From positions 372,001 to 436,000 of the forward strand of contig NZ_CANMTH010000001.1 of NCBI RefSeq assembly GCF_947500765.1: 64,000 nt of DNA. The letters run 5' to 3'. The DNA is from an uncultured Formosa sp. GTDB taxonomy: Bacteria > Bacteroidota > Bacteroidia > Flavobacteriales > Flavobacteriaceae. The position numbers and the translations under genes are program-made. The notes beneath the pieces are model-generated. The model made no database searches. It was not told the DNA's origin and was given only the letters and a program-made list of their open reading frames with translations. Shown here in pieces: positions 24,513 through 35,045 of the stretch. How positions within the stretch are numbered: position 1 is the first letter of the stretch; every line of letters starts with the position of its first letter.

Positions 24513-27428
24513 ATGGCTGAAACAATAAGATTAAATAAAGTTTTACGTGAGTTAAACATCTCTATCGACCGTGCAGTAGATTTTTTAGAATCTAAAGGCG
24601 TGGAAATCGATAAGCGTCCAACAACGAAAATTTCTCAAGAAGTATATAATGTGCTTTCTGGCGAATTTCAAACAGACGCAAGTAAGAAGGTGGCTTCTCA
24701 AGAGGTAAGTGAAGCGAAGCTGAAAGAAAAAGAAGCCTTACGTGAGCAACGTGAGCGTGAACTTGAAGCAAAACAAAAAGAAGAAGCTAAGAAGGAGCAA
24801 ATAGTAAAAGCCAAATCTCATCTCTCTGGCCCGAAACAAGTAGGTAAGATCGATTTAGATCCTAAACCGAAACAAGTTGCTAAGCCTGTAGAGAAAAAGG
24901 TAGAACCTGTTCAGCCCAAAGCAGAAGAGGTAAAACCTAAAGACGTTGTTCCAGAAATAGAACAGGTTAAAGCAGAAGTTAAACAGGAAGAAAAACCTGT
25001 TATAAAAGAAGAGCCTAAAGTAGAGAAAAAGGCAGATGAACCAGTTAAAAAGGTAGCGCCTAAAGTTCAAACTGCTCCAAAAGTAGAACATAAGCCAAAG
25101 CCTGTATCTCGCCCTTCAACACCTCCTGTAAAACCATCTCCGTCTAAACCTATTCAAGAGGTTAAGAAACCCGAACTTCCAAAAAAAGTAGAACCAGTTA
25201 AAAAATCAGAGCCCAAAGCAGAAGAGGACAAACCGGTACAGGAAGAACACTTAAAGACGAAATATCAGAAACTTTCAGGTCCAAAAATTGCTGGTGAAAA
25301 GATAGATTTATCACAGTTTAATAAACCAAAGAAGAAACCCGTTGCTAAAGCTGGGGCAGATGCTACTAATAAAAGAAAGCGTCGTCGTATTAGTAAACCT
25401 GGAGATAATAATAATACAAATAAACCAGGCGGACCAGGAAGAACAGCTAAACCAAGTACTTATAAAGGTAAAAGAACTGGCGGTCCAGGACAAGTAAGAC
25501 GTCCAATCGTTAAGGAAGAACCTAGTGAAGCTGAAGTACAAAAACAAGTTCGTGAGACTTTAGAAAAACTTCAAGGAAAATCTAGTAAAGGAAAAGGAGC
25601 TAAGCACCGTAGAGATAAAAGAGATCACCATAGAGAGCAAAGTCAGAAAGACCTTGATCAACAAGAAGTAGAAAGCAAAATCTTAAAAGTAACAGAATTT
25701 GTTACCGCTAGTGAAGTTGCAACTATGATGGATGTTTCTGTAACACAAATTATCTCGGCTTGTATGTCGTTAGGTATGATGGTTACCATGAACCAACGTC
25801 TAGATGCTGAAACACTTTCTATTGTTGCAGACGAATTTGGTTACCAAGTAGAGTTTGTAACTTCTGATCTTGAAGATAATATAGAAGTTGTTGAAGATAA
25901 ACCGGAAGATTTAATAGAGCGTGCACCAATTATTACGGTAATGGGACACGTAGATCACGGTAAAACATCTTTATTAGATTATATCCGTAAGGAAAATGTA
26001 ATAGCAGGAGAATCTGGAGGAATTACCCAGCACATTGGTGCCTATGGTGTTACTTTAGATAGTGGTCAGAAAATGGCATTCTTGGATACACCGGGTCACG
26101 AAGCTTTTACAGCGATGCGTGCACGTGGAGCTCAAGTTACAGATATAGCTGTTATTGTAGTTGCTGCCGATGATGATATTATGCCACAAACAAAAGAGGC
26201 TATTGCCCATGCGCAAGCAGCGGGAGTACCAATTGTTTTTGCCATAAACAAAATAGATAGACCAGCTGCAAATCCTGAAAAGATTAAAGATGGTTTAGCA
26301 CAAATGAACTTATTAGTAGAAGATTGGGGAGGTAAAATTCAATCTCATGATATATCTGCTAAACAAGGTACAGGTGTAAAAGAATTATTAGAAAAAATAT
26401 TACTTGAAGCTGAATTATTAGAGCTTAAAGCAAATCCAAATAAACTAGCATCCGGAACTGTTGTTGAAGCATTCTTAGATAAAGGTCGTGGATATGTCTC
26501 TACTATTTTAGTACAAGCAGGAACATTAAAAATTGGTGATTACGTCTTAGCTGGTAAAAACAGTGGTAAGGTAAAAGCTATGCAAGATGAACGTGGTAAT
26601 GAAGTTAAAGTAGCAGGACCAAGTACACCGGTTTCTATTTTAGGTTTAGATGGCGCACCACAAGCAGGTGATAAATTTAATGTTTTTGAAGACGAGCGTG
26701 AAGCAAAACAAATTGCTACAAAACGTACACAATTACAAAGAGAACAATCTGTACGTACACAACGACATATTACTCTAGATGAAATTGGACGTCGTATTGC
26801 ATTAGGTGATTTCCAAGAATTAAACATTATCCTTAAAGGAGATGTGGATGGTTCTGTTGAAGCATTAACAGACTCGTTCCAGAAATTATCTACTGAAGAA
26901 ATTCAAGTCAATATTATTCATAAAGGTGTTGGAGCCATTACAGAAAGTGATGTATTATTAGCTTCTGCATCAGATGCGATTATTGTTGGATTTAATGTTC
27001 GTCCAATGGGTAATGCCAGAACAATTGCAGATAAGGAAGAAATAGATATCCGTACATATTCAATTATATACGATGCGATTAACGACCTTAAAGATGCAAT
27101 GGAAGGTATGTTATCTCCAGAACTTAAAGAAGAGATTACTGGTACAGCTGAAATTAGAGAAATATTCAAAGTTTCTAAAATCGGTAGTATTGCTGGTTGT
27201 ATGGTTACAAATGGTAAAATTATCAGAACTTCAGGCGTACGTTTAATTAGAGATGGTGTAGTTGTTTACACTGGAGAATTAGCTTCTCTTAAACGATTTA
27301 AAGATGATGTTAAAGAAGTGTCTAAAGGTTATGATTGTGGTATGCAAATTAAAAACTACAATGATATTAAAGAAGGCGATGTTCTTGAATCATTCCATGA
27401 AGTAGAAGTGAAAAAGAAACTTAAATAA
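24513..27428 (+). CDS. infB: Translation initiation factor IF-2
   Basis: The 971-residue protein has an N-terminal IF2_N module ([20 protein letters not shown]), then a long linker, residues about 65-380, rich in Lys, Pro, Glu and Val, which is of low complexity and probably disordered. The core begins near residue 455; the GTPase motif GHVDHGKTS is near residue 478, followed by DTPGHEAF and NKIDRP. The C-terminal domains are intact, ending in [13 protein letters not shown]-2 delivers initiator tRNA to the ribosome. It is the last gene of the operon, followed by a strong bidirectional terminator. Confidence 0.98.
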   Translation: MAETIRLNKVLRELNISIDRAVDFLESKGVEIDKRPTTKISQEVYNVLSGEFQTDASKKVASQEVSEAKLKEKEALREQRERELEAKQKEEAKKEQIVKAKSHLSGPKQVGKIDLDPKPKQVAKPVEKKVEPVQPKAEEVKPKDVVPEIEQVKAEVKQEEKPVIKEEPKVEKKADEPVKKVAPKVQTAPKVEHKPKPVSRPSTPPVKPSPSKPIQEVKKPELPKKVEPVKKSEPKAEEDKPVQEEHLKTKYQKLSGPKIAGEKIDLSQFNKPKKKPVAKAGADATNKRKRRRISKPGDNNNTNKPGGPGRTAKPSTYKGKRTGGPGQVRRPIVKEEPSEAEVQKQVRETLEKLQGKSSKGKGAKHRRDKRDHHREQSQKDLDQQEVESKILKVTEFVTASEVATMMDVSVTQIISACMSLGMMVTMNQRLDAETLSIVADEFGYQVEFVTSDLEDNIEVVEDKPEDLIERAPIITVMGHVDHGKTSLLDYIRKENVIAGESGGITQHIGAYGVTLDSGQKMAFLDTPGHEAFTAMRARGAQVTDIAVIVVAADDDIMPQTKEAIAHAQAAGVPIVFAINKIDRPAANPEKIKDGLAQMNLLVEDWGGKIQSHDISAKQGTGVKELLEKILLEAELLELKANPNKLASGTVVEAFLDKGRGYVSTILVQAGTLKIGDYVLAGKNSGKVKAMQDERGNEVKVAGPSTPVSILGLDGAPQAGDKFNVFEDEREAKQIATKRTQLQREQSVRTQRHITLDEIGRRIALGDFQELNIILKGDVDGSVEALTDSFQKLSTEEIQVNIIHKGVGAITESDVLLASASDAIIVGFNVRPMGNARTIADKEEIDIRTYSIIYDAINDLKDAMEGMLSPELKEEITGTAEIREIFKVSKIGSIAGCMVTNGKIIRTSGVRLIRDGVVVYTGELASLKRFKDDVKEVSKGYDCGMQIKNYNDIKEGDVLESFHEVEVKKKLK

Positions 27429-27445
27429 GAAGTATATATTAAGTC

Positions 27446-27479
27446 ATAAAAAAGGCGACCATCTGGTCGCCTTTTTTTA
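27446..27479. terminator. Bidirectional terminator between infB and the SPOR gene
   Basis: GGCGACCA and TGGTCGCC form a stem with a two-base TC centre, flanked by at least six A on the left and seven T on the right. It can end transcription from infB (plus) and from the convergent SPOR gene (minus). Confidence 0.93.
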
Positions 27480-27491
27480 TGCTTTTTTATT

Positions 27492-27893
27492 TTAGTTTTT
27501 AATTTTTGGCTTTAAAATAAATGCATTCGGATACTTTTCTTTTATCTCTACAAGCGCTCTGTCTGCTTCAAGTTGTGTACGGAAGCTTCCTACCCAAATT
27601 TTGTAATTAGGAGTCTCATATAATAAAGTAGATTCCCATTGTTTAAACTCTGCATTATAATTGCTTAATGCTTTATTTGCAGCACTACGATCTGTAGTCA
27701 CAGAAAAAATTTGGATTCTAAAACGATCTGAAGCATTTTCATCCTTATTCATTTCCTTTTTTATCTCAAGAAGTTTATTAATCTTGGCATCTTGATTAAG
27801 TTCTACATGGCCTTGTTGCGCAATAGCTTTTGTTGAAAGCGTAAAGGCACAAAAACTAGTTAAAGCAATAAGTTTTATTTTTAATATTTTCAT
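27492..27893 (-). CDS. Secreted SPOR-domain protein
   Basis: The 133-residue protein begins with a Sec signal peptide (about residues 1-25, ending TKAIAQ). The C-terminal 75 residues form a SPOR (sporulation-related repeat) domain: FRIQIFSVTTDRSAANKALS, then NYKIWVGSFRTQLEADRALV and the final strand AFILKP. SPOR domains bind denuded peptidoglycan glycan strands, so the protein is probably periplasmic and cell-wall associated. No enzymatic domain is present. The gene is monocistronic and convergent with infB. Confidence 0.85.
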   Translation of the reverse strand: MKILKIKLIALTSFCAFTLSTKAIAQQGHVELNQDAKINKLLEIKKEMNKDENASDRFRIQIFSVTTDRSAANKALSNYNAEFKQWESTLLYETPNYKIWVGSFRTQLEADRALVEIKEKYPNAFILKPKIKN

Positions 27894-28419
27894 CTTTTAT
27901 TTATTTGATGCTTTTTTTACAAATGTAAAGTAATTCAGATAAAGATTTAAACACTGTTTGTACATTATTATTAATTAGAAAAGAAGATTATTATTTAATT
28001 GGTAAATTGTAAATTGTTTAAGGTTTAAAAATTTAATAAGTGGCTAGTAATGTTAATTTACCTGATTAAATGCAGTATCTATATCATTTAAAATGAAATT
28101 TAATAACCATCATATTGTTTGCTTAAAATTATTTAAATATTGAATTCATTTCGGACAAATTACTCTTAAAACCGTTTAGAATATAGGGAATTAGAGTAAT
28201 CTCTAGAGAGGCATTAATAGCCCTTTTCGTGTAGTTAAGTAGGTGTAATGGGGGTAATACGTTTTTATTTAGACTACTTCTAAATTATGATTAACCATAC
28301 TATAACGTTTTCTCAATCCACTTTAAATGTTATTTTTGTTCCATATTTTATGACTGATTTTTTATCCGTTAGAGATAAGAAAGTTTTACCAAAGTTAAGA
28401 AGTTAATTCAACCAATAAT
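27894..28419. other. Long AT-rich region upstream of the respiratory operon
   Basis: This 526-base stretch holds no credible gene. Its right part carries the actA promoter candidate. The left part would hold the promoter of the SPOR gene. No repeats or strong hairpins stand out by eye. Confidence 0.5.
28331..28338 (+). promoter_or_regulatory. Putative -7 box of the alternative complex III operon
   Basis: TATTTTTG fits TAnnTTTG and lies 82 bases before the actA ATG. The -33 position about 19 bases upstream is T-rich (GTTTTC) without an exact TTG. It would serve a transcript running through at least actF and probably coxA. Confidence 0.4.
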
Positions 28420-29709
28420 ATGAAACAGGTGATTCACCGTAAATTCAGCAAAAACATCTTTCGTTTAGCTATAGTTATTTTACTTGCGTTTACAACCTCT
28501 ATTTCCGCTCAGGGAGACCCAGCAAAGGGAAAAGCATTGTTTAATTCTAATTGTGCAGCATGTCACCAATTAGATAAAAAAATGACTGGCCCAGCGTTAC
28601 GTGATATTGAATCGCGATTAAGCGAAGAAGGTCTTGATAAAGAATGGATTCATTCATGGGTTCGTAATAGTTCCGGATTAATTAAATCTGGAGATGATTA
28701 TGCAAACAAAATTTTTAACGAATATAACAATGTTCCTATGACAGCGTTTCCTCAGCTGTCTGATGAAGATTTAGATAATATTTTAGCATATACAGCAGAG
28801 AAGAAAGCAGAGCCAGCTCCAGAAGCAGCTGCTGCTGCCGGTGCAGCAAAAGCAAGTGGAGAAGGCGATGGGATTTCTAATAAGATTATATTAGGAGCTC
28901 TAGTTGTTTTATTTGGATTATTGGCTATGGCTTTAATTTTAGTAAGACAAACATTAAATCGTTTTGCTGAGGCTAAAGGGGTAGATGTAAAAGAGTCTTC
29001 TGGTTTGCCATTGTGGAAAGCTTTTGTTCAAAACCAATTCTTAGTTTTAGTCACTGTTGTGTTTTTCTTATTAGTAGGAGCCTATTATGCTTATGGGTTT
29101 ATGATGCAGGTTGGTGTAGATCAGGGGTATCAACCCGTACAACCAATTCATTACTCACACAAGATTCATGCTGGAGATAATGGTATTGATTGTAAATACT
29201 GTCACTCTTCTGCAAGAGTTAGTAAAACATCAGGTATACCTTCTTTAAATGTTTGTATGAACTGTCATAAATCTATTTATGAAGTTGCAGAAAGTACAGC
29301 GACTCCAGAACATAGTAAAGAGTTTTACGATGGTGAAATCCAAAAGCTATATAAAGCTGTTGGTTGGGATGATACAGAGCAAAAATATACAGGAGAGAGT
29401 CAGCCCGTTAAATGGGTAAGAATTCACAATCTTCCAGACTTCGTTTACTTTAACCACTCACAACACGTTACTGTTGCAGGTGTTGAATGTCAGACCTGTC
29501 ATGGTCCTGTAGAAGAAATGGAAGTTATGTACCAACATGCACCATTAACAATGGGGTGGTGTATTAACTGTCACAGAGAAACAAATGTAAAAGTTAAAGA
29601 CAACGATTACTATACAAAAATCCACGAAGAATTATCTAAAAAGTACGGTGTTGAGGAGCTTACAGCTGCGCAGATGGGTGCTTTAGAATGTGGTAAGTGT
29701 CATTATTAA
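28420..29709 (+). CDS. actA: Alternative complex III subunit ActA, multihaem cytochrome c with fused monohaem domain
   Basis: The 429-residue protein has six CxxCH haem motifs. One is in an N-terminal class I-type cytochrome c domain (Cys45-His49, NCAACHQ) after a signal peptide. Two membrane helices follow (about 155-176 and 206-226), then five motifs at 258-262, 279-283, 357-361, 381-385 and 424-428, the last close to the C-terminus. The pentahaem part is the canonical ActA, which collects electrons from ActB; the extra monohaem domain is joined by an Ala/Pro-rich linker. It heads the actABCDEF cluster. The linker and extra haem could make an intramolecular electron shuttle (inference). Confidence 0.9.
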   Translation: MKQVIHRKFSKNIFRLAIVILLAFTTSISAQGDPAKGKALFNSNCAACHQLDKKMTGPALRDIESRLSEEGLDKEWIHSWVRNSSGLIKSGDDYANKIFNEYNNVPMTAFPQLSDEDLDNILAYTAEKKAEPAPEAAAAAGAAKASGEGDGISNKIILGALVVLFGLLAMALILVRQTLNRFAEAKGVDVKESSGLPLWKAFVQNQFLVLVTVVFFLLVGAYYAYGFMMQVGVDQGYQPVQPIHYSHKIHAGDNGIDCKYCHSSARVSKTSGIPSLNVCMNCHKSIYEVAESTATPEHSKEFYDGEIQKLYKAVGWDDTEQKYTGESQPVKWVRIHNLPDFVYFNHSQHVTVAGVECQTCHGPVEEMEVMYQHAPLTMGWCINCHRETNVKVKDNDYYTKIHEELSKKYGVEELTAAQMGALECGKCHY

Positions 29710-29739
29710 TTTATTTAAGAAGTAATTCAATTATACAAT

Positions 29740-32700
29740 ATGTCATCAAACAAGAAATACTGGAAAAGTGTTGAAGAGCTAAACGAAAATAGTTCTATTG
29801 TTGAGGCGCTAAAACAAAACGAATTTGTTGAAGAAATTCCTACAGACGAGTTTTTAGGTGATAAAGCAACGCTTGAATCATCTTCTACAACTCGAAGAGA
29901 TTTCTTAAAATATGTTGGTTTTAGTACAGCAGCCGCATCGCTTGCAGCTTGTGAAGGACCAGTTATTAAATCGATTCCTTATGTAGTTCAGCCAGAACAA
30001 ATTATTCCTGGTGTTGCAAATTATTATGCAACAACTATTGCAGACGGTTTTGATTTTGCTAGTGTTTTAGTTAAAACACGCGAAGGTCGTCCTATTAAAA
30101 TTGAGAACAATTCCTTAGCTAAATCTAACGGAAACGCAAATGCAAGAGTGAATGCTTCTGTATTAGGTTTGTATGATAGCTTAAGGGTTCAAGGTCCATT
30201 AAAAGGTGGTAACCCTGTATCGTGGAATGATTTTAATACTGAAATAGCTTCTAAATTATCAAGTTTAAGTTCTGCAGGAAAAGAAATCGTTTTGTTAACT
30301 CAAACTTTTGCTAGTCCTTCTACAGAACGCTTAATAAATACATTCAAAGAAAAATACGGTAAGGTTCGTCATGTTGTTTATGATGCAATATCAGAATCAG
30401 CAGCTTTAGATGCTTACCAAGCAAAATACGGTAGTCGTGCTTTAGCCAATTATGATTTTGCTCATGCAGAAACTATTGTTTCTTTTGGTGCAGATTTTAT
30501 TGGAGATTGGCAAGGTGGAGGTTACGATGCTGGTTATTCTGCTGGACGTATACCTAAAGATGGTAAAATGTCTCGTCATTATCAGTTTGAAGCAAATATG
30601 TCTTTAGCTGGTGCAAATGCAGATAAACGCGTGCCTTCTACGCCTAGTCAACAAAAAGTAGCTTTAGCTAAATTATACGGTTATGTTGTTGGTAGTTCTG
30701 TTTCAGGAACATTGCCAGAACATATTGATGCTGCAGTTAAAAAAGCGGCTAACGATCTTAAAAAATCTGGAAAAGGTGGTGTCGTAATCACTGGTCTTCA
30801 AGATGTCAATGCGCAAGCTTTAGTGTTAGAAATTAACGCCGCTTTACGTAGTAGAGCATTTATGCCAAACGTTCCTGTTTTAATACGACAAGGTAACGAT
30901 AAGGACGTAATGCAATTAGTAGCAGATATGAAAGCTGGTCGTATTGGAGGAATTATAATGAGTGGAGTTAATCCATTATATAGTTTGCCAAACGCAGCCG
31001 ATTTTGCTGAAGGATTAAAGAAAACAGAATTAGCTGTAACATTCTCGATGAAATCAGATGAGACAGCTTCTCAAACAGAATATTTAGCTGCGGCTCCTCA
31101 TTATTTAGAGTCTTGGGGTGATGTAGAATTAAAACGCGGACACTTTGCGTTAACACAACCAACTATTCGTCCGTTATTTGATACAAAACAATTTCAAGAC
31201 GCTTTATTAGCATGGACAGGAAACACAATTTCTTATCATGATTATATCAAAGAAACTTGGAATACTAGTATTTTAGGTGGGGCTTCATTTAACCAAGCCA
31301 TTCATGATGGTTCATTTGTTGCAGGTTCATTAGGAACTTTAGCTCATGGTGTTTCTCAAGAAACTATTGATGAAACTAAAACTACACTAGAAGAAAAGAA
31401 AGATAGAACTTGGGTTGGTGGTGTTATTCATGACGCAGCAGTTGGTGTTGGAATTAAAGACGAAGACAAAGAGGGCTATGTAACGACGACCACTTCAAAA
31501 ACGGTTTCTAACGGAAACGTGTCGGGCGGTGCAAGTTTTGTTGTTAATGATATCTCAGGCGCAACAGTAGCTTCAGCATTAGTCGCTTCTGCCAAATCTG
31601 AAGGTTTGGAATTAGTATTATATACTAAAGTAGGTATGGGAGATGGTCAACAAGCCAATAACCCATGGTTACAAGAATTCCCAGATCCAATTACAAGAAC
31701 ATCTTGGGATAACTATTTAACCGTTTCTAAGGCAGATGCCGCCGCATTAAATTTAATAAACAAAAATGTAGCTAACGGAGGATTAAATGGTAGCTATGCT
31801 AGTGTAACCGTAAATGGAGTAACTCTAGAGCGTGTACCAGTTATTATCCAACCAGGTCAAGCTAAAGGTTCTGTAGGTTTATCTTTTGGTTATGGTAGAT
31901 TTGCAGGATTAAAAGATGAAATGAAAACTGGTGTTAATGCTTTTGGATTATACCAAAACTTTAATACTGTTCAAAATGTATCTGTAAGTGCTGTAGATGG
32001 AGAACATGAGTTTGCATGTGTACAATTACACAATACATTAATGGGCCGTGGAGATATTATTAAGGAAACAACTTTAGAAATCTTTAATACTAAAGATAAG
32101 AAAGAGTGGAATCCAATAGCAATGGTATCTTTAAACCATGTTGAAACTCCTGTAACTTCTCCAAAAGTTGATTTATGGGATGAGTTTGATCGTTCTATTG
32201 GGCATCATTTTAACTTATCTATCGACTTAAACGCTTGTACAGGATGTGGAGCATGTGTTATTGCATGTCATGCAGAAAACAATGTACCAGTTGTAGGTAA
32301 AAGTGAAATTCGTCGTAGCCGTGATATGCACTGGTTACGTATTGATAGATATTATTCATCTGAAGAATCTTTTGAAGGTGATAATGAGAAAAAAGAAAAT
32401 ATTTCAGGATTAAGCAGTGCGTTAAGCGAATTTGGAGAAATGGAGCATCCTTCAGAAAATCCACAAGTTGCTTTTCAACCCGTAATGTGTCAACATTGTA
32501 ATCACGCACCATGTGAAACTGTTTGTCCAGTAGCGGCAACATCACACGGTCGTCAAGGACAAAACCACATGGCTTATAACCGTTGTGTAGGTACACGTTA
32601 CTGTGCTAACAACTGTCCTTATAAAGTACGTCGTTTTAACTGGTTCTTATATAATGGTAATGATGAATTTGATTACCATATGAATGATGACTTAGGGCGT

Positions 32701-33012
32701 ATGGTATTAAATCCAGATGTAGTAGTACGTTCTCGTGGTGTTATGGAAAAATGTTCAATGTGTATTCAAATGACACAGAAAACAATTCTTGACGCTAAAC
32801 GTGACGGACGTGTTATTAAAGATGGCGAATTCCAAACCGCATGTTCTGCCGCTTGTAGTAGTGGTGCAATGGTGTTTGGAGATGTCAATGACAAAGAAAG
32901 TAAGGTAGCACACCTTAAAGAAGATAATCGTATGTATCACTTGTTAGAACATATTGGAACAAAACCTAATGTGATTTATCAAACAAAAGTGAGAAATACA
33001 ACAGAAGCATAA
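29740..33012 (+). CDS. actB: Alternative complex III subunit ActB, iron-sulfur and molybdopterin-type fusion
   Basis: The 1090-residue protein has a twin-arginine motif (TTRRDFLK, Arg52-Arg53) followed by SLAAC with Cys71, so it may be Tat-exported and lipid-anchored. Residues about 80-760 resemble the molybdopterin oxidoreductase fold, which in this family lacks the cofactor. The C-terminal part (about 830-1060) is a ferredoxin-like domain with four cysteine groups: CTGCGACVIACHAE, CQHCNHAPCETVCP, CVGTRYCANNCP and CSMCIQM with later Cys. These hold three 4Fe-4S and one 3Fe-4S cluster in known relatives. It passes electrons from quinol at ActC to ActA. Confidence 0.93.
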   Translation: MSSNKKYWKSVEELNENSSIVEALKQNEFVEEIPTDEFLGDKATLESSSTTRRDFLKYVGFSTAAASLAACEGPVIKSIPYVVQPEQIIPGVANYYATTIADGFDFASVLVKTREGRPIKIENNSLAKSNGNANARVNASVLGLYDSLRVQGPLKGGNPVSWNDFNTEIASKLSSLSSAGKEIVLLTQTFASPSTERLINTFKEKYGKVRHVVYDAISESAALDAYQAKYGSRALANYDFAHAETIVSFGADFIGDWQGGGYDAGYSAGRIPKDGKMSRHYQFEANMSLAGANADKRVPSTPSQQKVALAKLYGYVVGSSVSGTLPEHIDAAVKKAANDLKKSGKGGVVITGLQDVNAQALVLEINAALRSRAFMPNVPVLIRQGNDKDVMQLVADMKAGRIGGIIMSGVNPLYSLPNAADFAEGLKKTELAVTFSMKSDETASQTEYLAAAPHYLESWGDVELKRGHFALTQPTIRPLFDTKQFQDALLAWTGNTISYHDYIKETWNTSILGGASFNQAIHDGSFVAGSLGTLAHGVSQETIDETKTTLEEKKDRTWVGGVIHDAAVGVGIKDEDKEGYVTTTTSKTVSNGNVSGGASFVVNDISGATVASALVASAKSEGLELVLYTKVGMGDGQQANNPWLQEFPDPITRTSWDNYLTVSKADAAALNLINKNVANGGLNGSYASVTVNGVTLERVPVIIQPGQAKGSVGLSFGYGRFAGLKDEMKTGVNAFGLYQNFNTVQNVSVSAVDGEHEFACVQLHNTLMGRGDIIKETTLEIFNTKDKKEWNPIAMVSLNHVETPVTSPKVDLWDEFDRSIGHHFNLSIDLNACTGCGACVIACHAENNVPVVGKSEIRRSRDMHWLRIDRYYSSEESFEGDNEKKENISGLSSALSEFGEMEHPSENPQVAFQPVMCQHCNHAPCETVCPVAATSHGRQGQNHMAYNRCVGTRYCANNCPYKVRRFNWFLYNGNDEFDYHMNDDLGRMVLNPDVVVRSRGVMEKCSMCIQMTQKTILDAKRDGRVIKDGEFQTACSAACSSGAMVFGDVNDKESKVAHLKEDNRMYHLLEHIGTKPNVIYQTKVRNTTEA

Positions 33013-33043
33013 TTAACGAATTAAGAAATAATTAGATAAGGAT

Positions 33044-34495
33044 ATGGCGTCTCATTACGAAGCACCTATAAGAAGACCCTTAGTTACAGGAGAAAAGTCT
33101 TACCACGATGTAACCGTCGATGTAGCAAGACCTGTAGAAGGAAAAGCAAATAAATTATGGTGGATAGTTTTTTCTATTTCATTAGTTGCTTTCCTTTGGG
33201 GAATAGGATGTATATTATACACAGTATCAACTGGTATTGGAACTTGGGGTTTAAATAAAACCGTAGGTTGGGCCTGGGATATTACCAACTTTGTTTGGTG
33301 GGTAGGTATTGGTCACGCAGGAACATTAATTTCTGCAGTACTTTTATTATTCCGTCAAAAATGGAGAATGGCAATTAACCGTTCTGCAGAAGCCATGACC
33401 ATTTTCGCGGTTTTTCAAGCAGGTTTATTCCCAATTATTCACATGGGTCGTCCTTGGTTAGGATACTGGGTATTACCAATTCCAAACCAATTTGGTTCGT
33501 TGTGGGTAAACTTTAACTCTCCTTTACTTTGGGATGTATTTGCAATTTCAACGTATTTATCTGTATCATTAGTATTCTGGTGGACAGGTTTATTACCAGA
33601 TTTTGCGATGTTAAGAGATCGTGCTGTTAAACCTTTTCAAAAGAAAATCTATTCTTTATTAAGTTTTGGATGGTCTGGTAGAGCTAAAGATTGGCAACGT
33701 TTTGAAGAAGTATCTTTGGTACTTGCAGGTTTAGCAACACCACTTGTACTTTCTGTACACACGATTGTATCTTTTGACTTTGCAACTTCTGTTATTCCTG
33801 GATGGCATACTACCATTTTCCCTCCTTACTTTGTTGCAGGAGCCGTATTTTCTGGATTTGCAATGGTAAACACACTTCTTATTATTATGAGAAAAGTGTG
33901 TAATTTAGAAGACTATATTACAGTACAACATATTGAATTGATGAACATTGTAATTATGATTACAGGTTCTATAGTAGGTGTGGCTTATATTACAGAGTTG
34001 TTTATTGCTTGGTATTCTGGTGTAGAGTATGAACAATATGCATTCTTAAACAGAGCAACCGGTCCTTATTGGTGGGCATATTTAATGATGATGTCTTGTA
34101 ATGTATTCTCTCCACAATTTATGTGGTTTAAGAAATTAAGAACAAGTATTATGTTCTCATTCTTTATTTCTATTGTAGTAAACGTAGGGATGTGGTTCGA
34201 ACGTTTTGTAATTATTGTAACATCATTACATAGAGATTACTTACCATCGTCTTGGACAATGTTCTCACCTACATTTGTAGATATCGGAATATTTATTGGA
34301 ACTATAGGTTTCTTCTTTGTATTGTTCTTATTATATTCTAGAACATTCCCTGTAATTGCTCAGGCGGAAGTGAAGACCATTTTAAAATCTTCAGGAGAAT
34401 ATTATAAAAATATTAGAGAAAGAGGAGATAGTTTAGTAGGTACAGGTGCGGATTCTAGAACATCAGGAACCTCAGTTAATAATTCAAAAAACTAA
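33044..34495 (+). CDS. actC: Alternative complex III subunit ActC, NrfD/PsrC-like quinol-binding membrane protein
   Basis: The 483-residue integral membrane protein has about ten helices and matches the NrfD/PsrC fold: WVGIGHAGTLISAVLLL, IHMGRPWLGYWVLP and PLLWDVFAISTYL are typical motifs around the quinol site. ActC is a quinol-binding subunit in known complexes. The C-terminus is a short Ser/Thr-rich cytoplasmic tail. It lies 31 bases after actB, in the same operon. Confidence 0.93.
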   Translation: MASHYEAPIRRPLVTGEKSYHDVTVDVARPVEGKANKLWWIVFSISLVAFLWGIGCILYTVSTGIGTWGLNKTVGWAWDITNFVWWVGIGHAGTLISAVLLLFRQKWRMAINRSAEAMTIFAVFQAGLFPIIHMGRPWLGYWVLPIPNQFGSLWVNFNSPLLWDVFAISTYLSVSLVFWWTGLLPDFAMLRDRAVKPFQKKIYSLLSFGWSGRAKDWQRFEEVSLVLAGLATPLVLSVHTIVSFDFATSVIPGWHTTIFPPYFVAGAVFSGFAMVNTLLIIMRKVCNLEDYITVQHIELMNIVIMITGSIVGVAYITELFIAWYSGVEYEQYAFLNRATGPYWWAYLMMMSCNVFSPQFMWFKKLRTSIMFSFFISIVVNVGMWFERFVIIVTSLHRDYLPSSWTMFSPTFVDIGIFIGTIGFFFVLFLLYSRTFPVIAQAEVKTILKSSGEYYKNIRERGDSLVGTGADSRTSGTSVNNSKN

Positions 34496-34504
34496 AAGTA
34501 GCAT

Positions 34505-35038
34505 ATGGAATCTTCAAAAGTTATTCACGCTATTTATACAGACGACGATGTTTTAATGGCTGCCGTTAAAGATGTCCGAGTAGCAAAATATCATATAGAC
34601 GAGGTATATACACCTTTTCCGGTTCACGGACTAGATAAAGCAATGGGATTAGCGCCAACCCGCTTGGCCATAACAGCTTTTATTTATGGATGTATTGGTT
34701 TAATTGTAGCAGCAGCTATGATGAATTTTATCATGATTGAAGACTGGCCTCAAGATATTGGAGGAAAGCCAAGTTTTAGTTACTTAGAAAACTTGCCAGC
34801 CTTTGTCCCAATTATGTTTGAACTCACTGTGTTTTTTGCAGCTCACTTAATGGTTATTACATTTTACTTAAGAAGTAGAATCTATCCTTTTAAAGATGCT
34901 GAAAATCCAGATCCAAGAACTACCGACGATCACTTTTTAATGGAGATCTCTGTAGCCAATCATAATGAAGAAGAAATCACCGAGTTTTTAAAAACTACAG
35001 GTGCAGTAGAAATTAACTTAGTAGATAAAGCCCATTAA
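34505..35038 (+). CDS. actD: Alternative complex III subunit ActD (DUF3341)
   Basis: The 177-residue protein has two membrane helices (about 54-78 and 97-120) and short soluble ends, the usual ActD/DUF3341 layout. The N-terminal cytoplasmic part has VRVAKYHIDEVYTPFPVHGL, a conserved feature of the family. It is structural and carries no cofactor. Nine bases separate it from actC and seven from actE. Confidence 0.9.
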   Translation: MESSKVIHAIYTDDDVLMAAVKDVRVAKYHIDEVYTPFPVHGLDKAMGLAPTRLAITAFIYGCIGLIVAAAMMNFIMIEDWPQDIGGKPSFSYLENLPAFVPIMFELTVFFAAHLMVITFYLRSRIYPFKDAENPDPRTTDDHFLMEISVANHNEEEITEFLKTTGAVEINLVDKAH

Positions 35039-35045
35039 TAGAATT

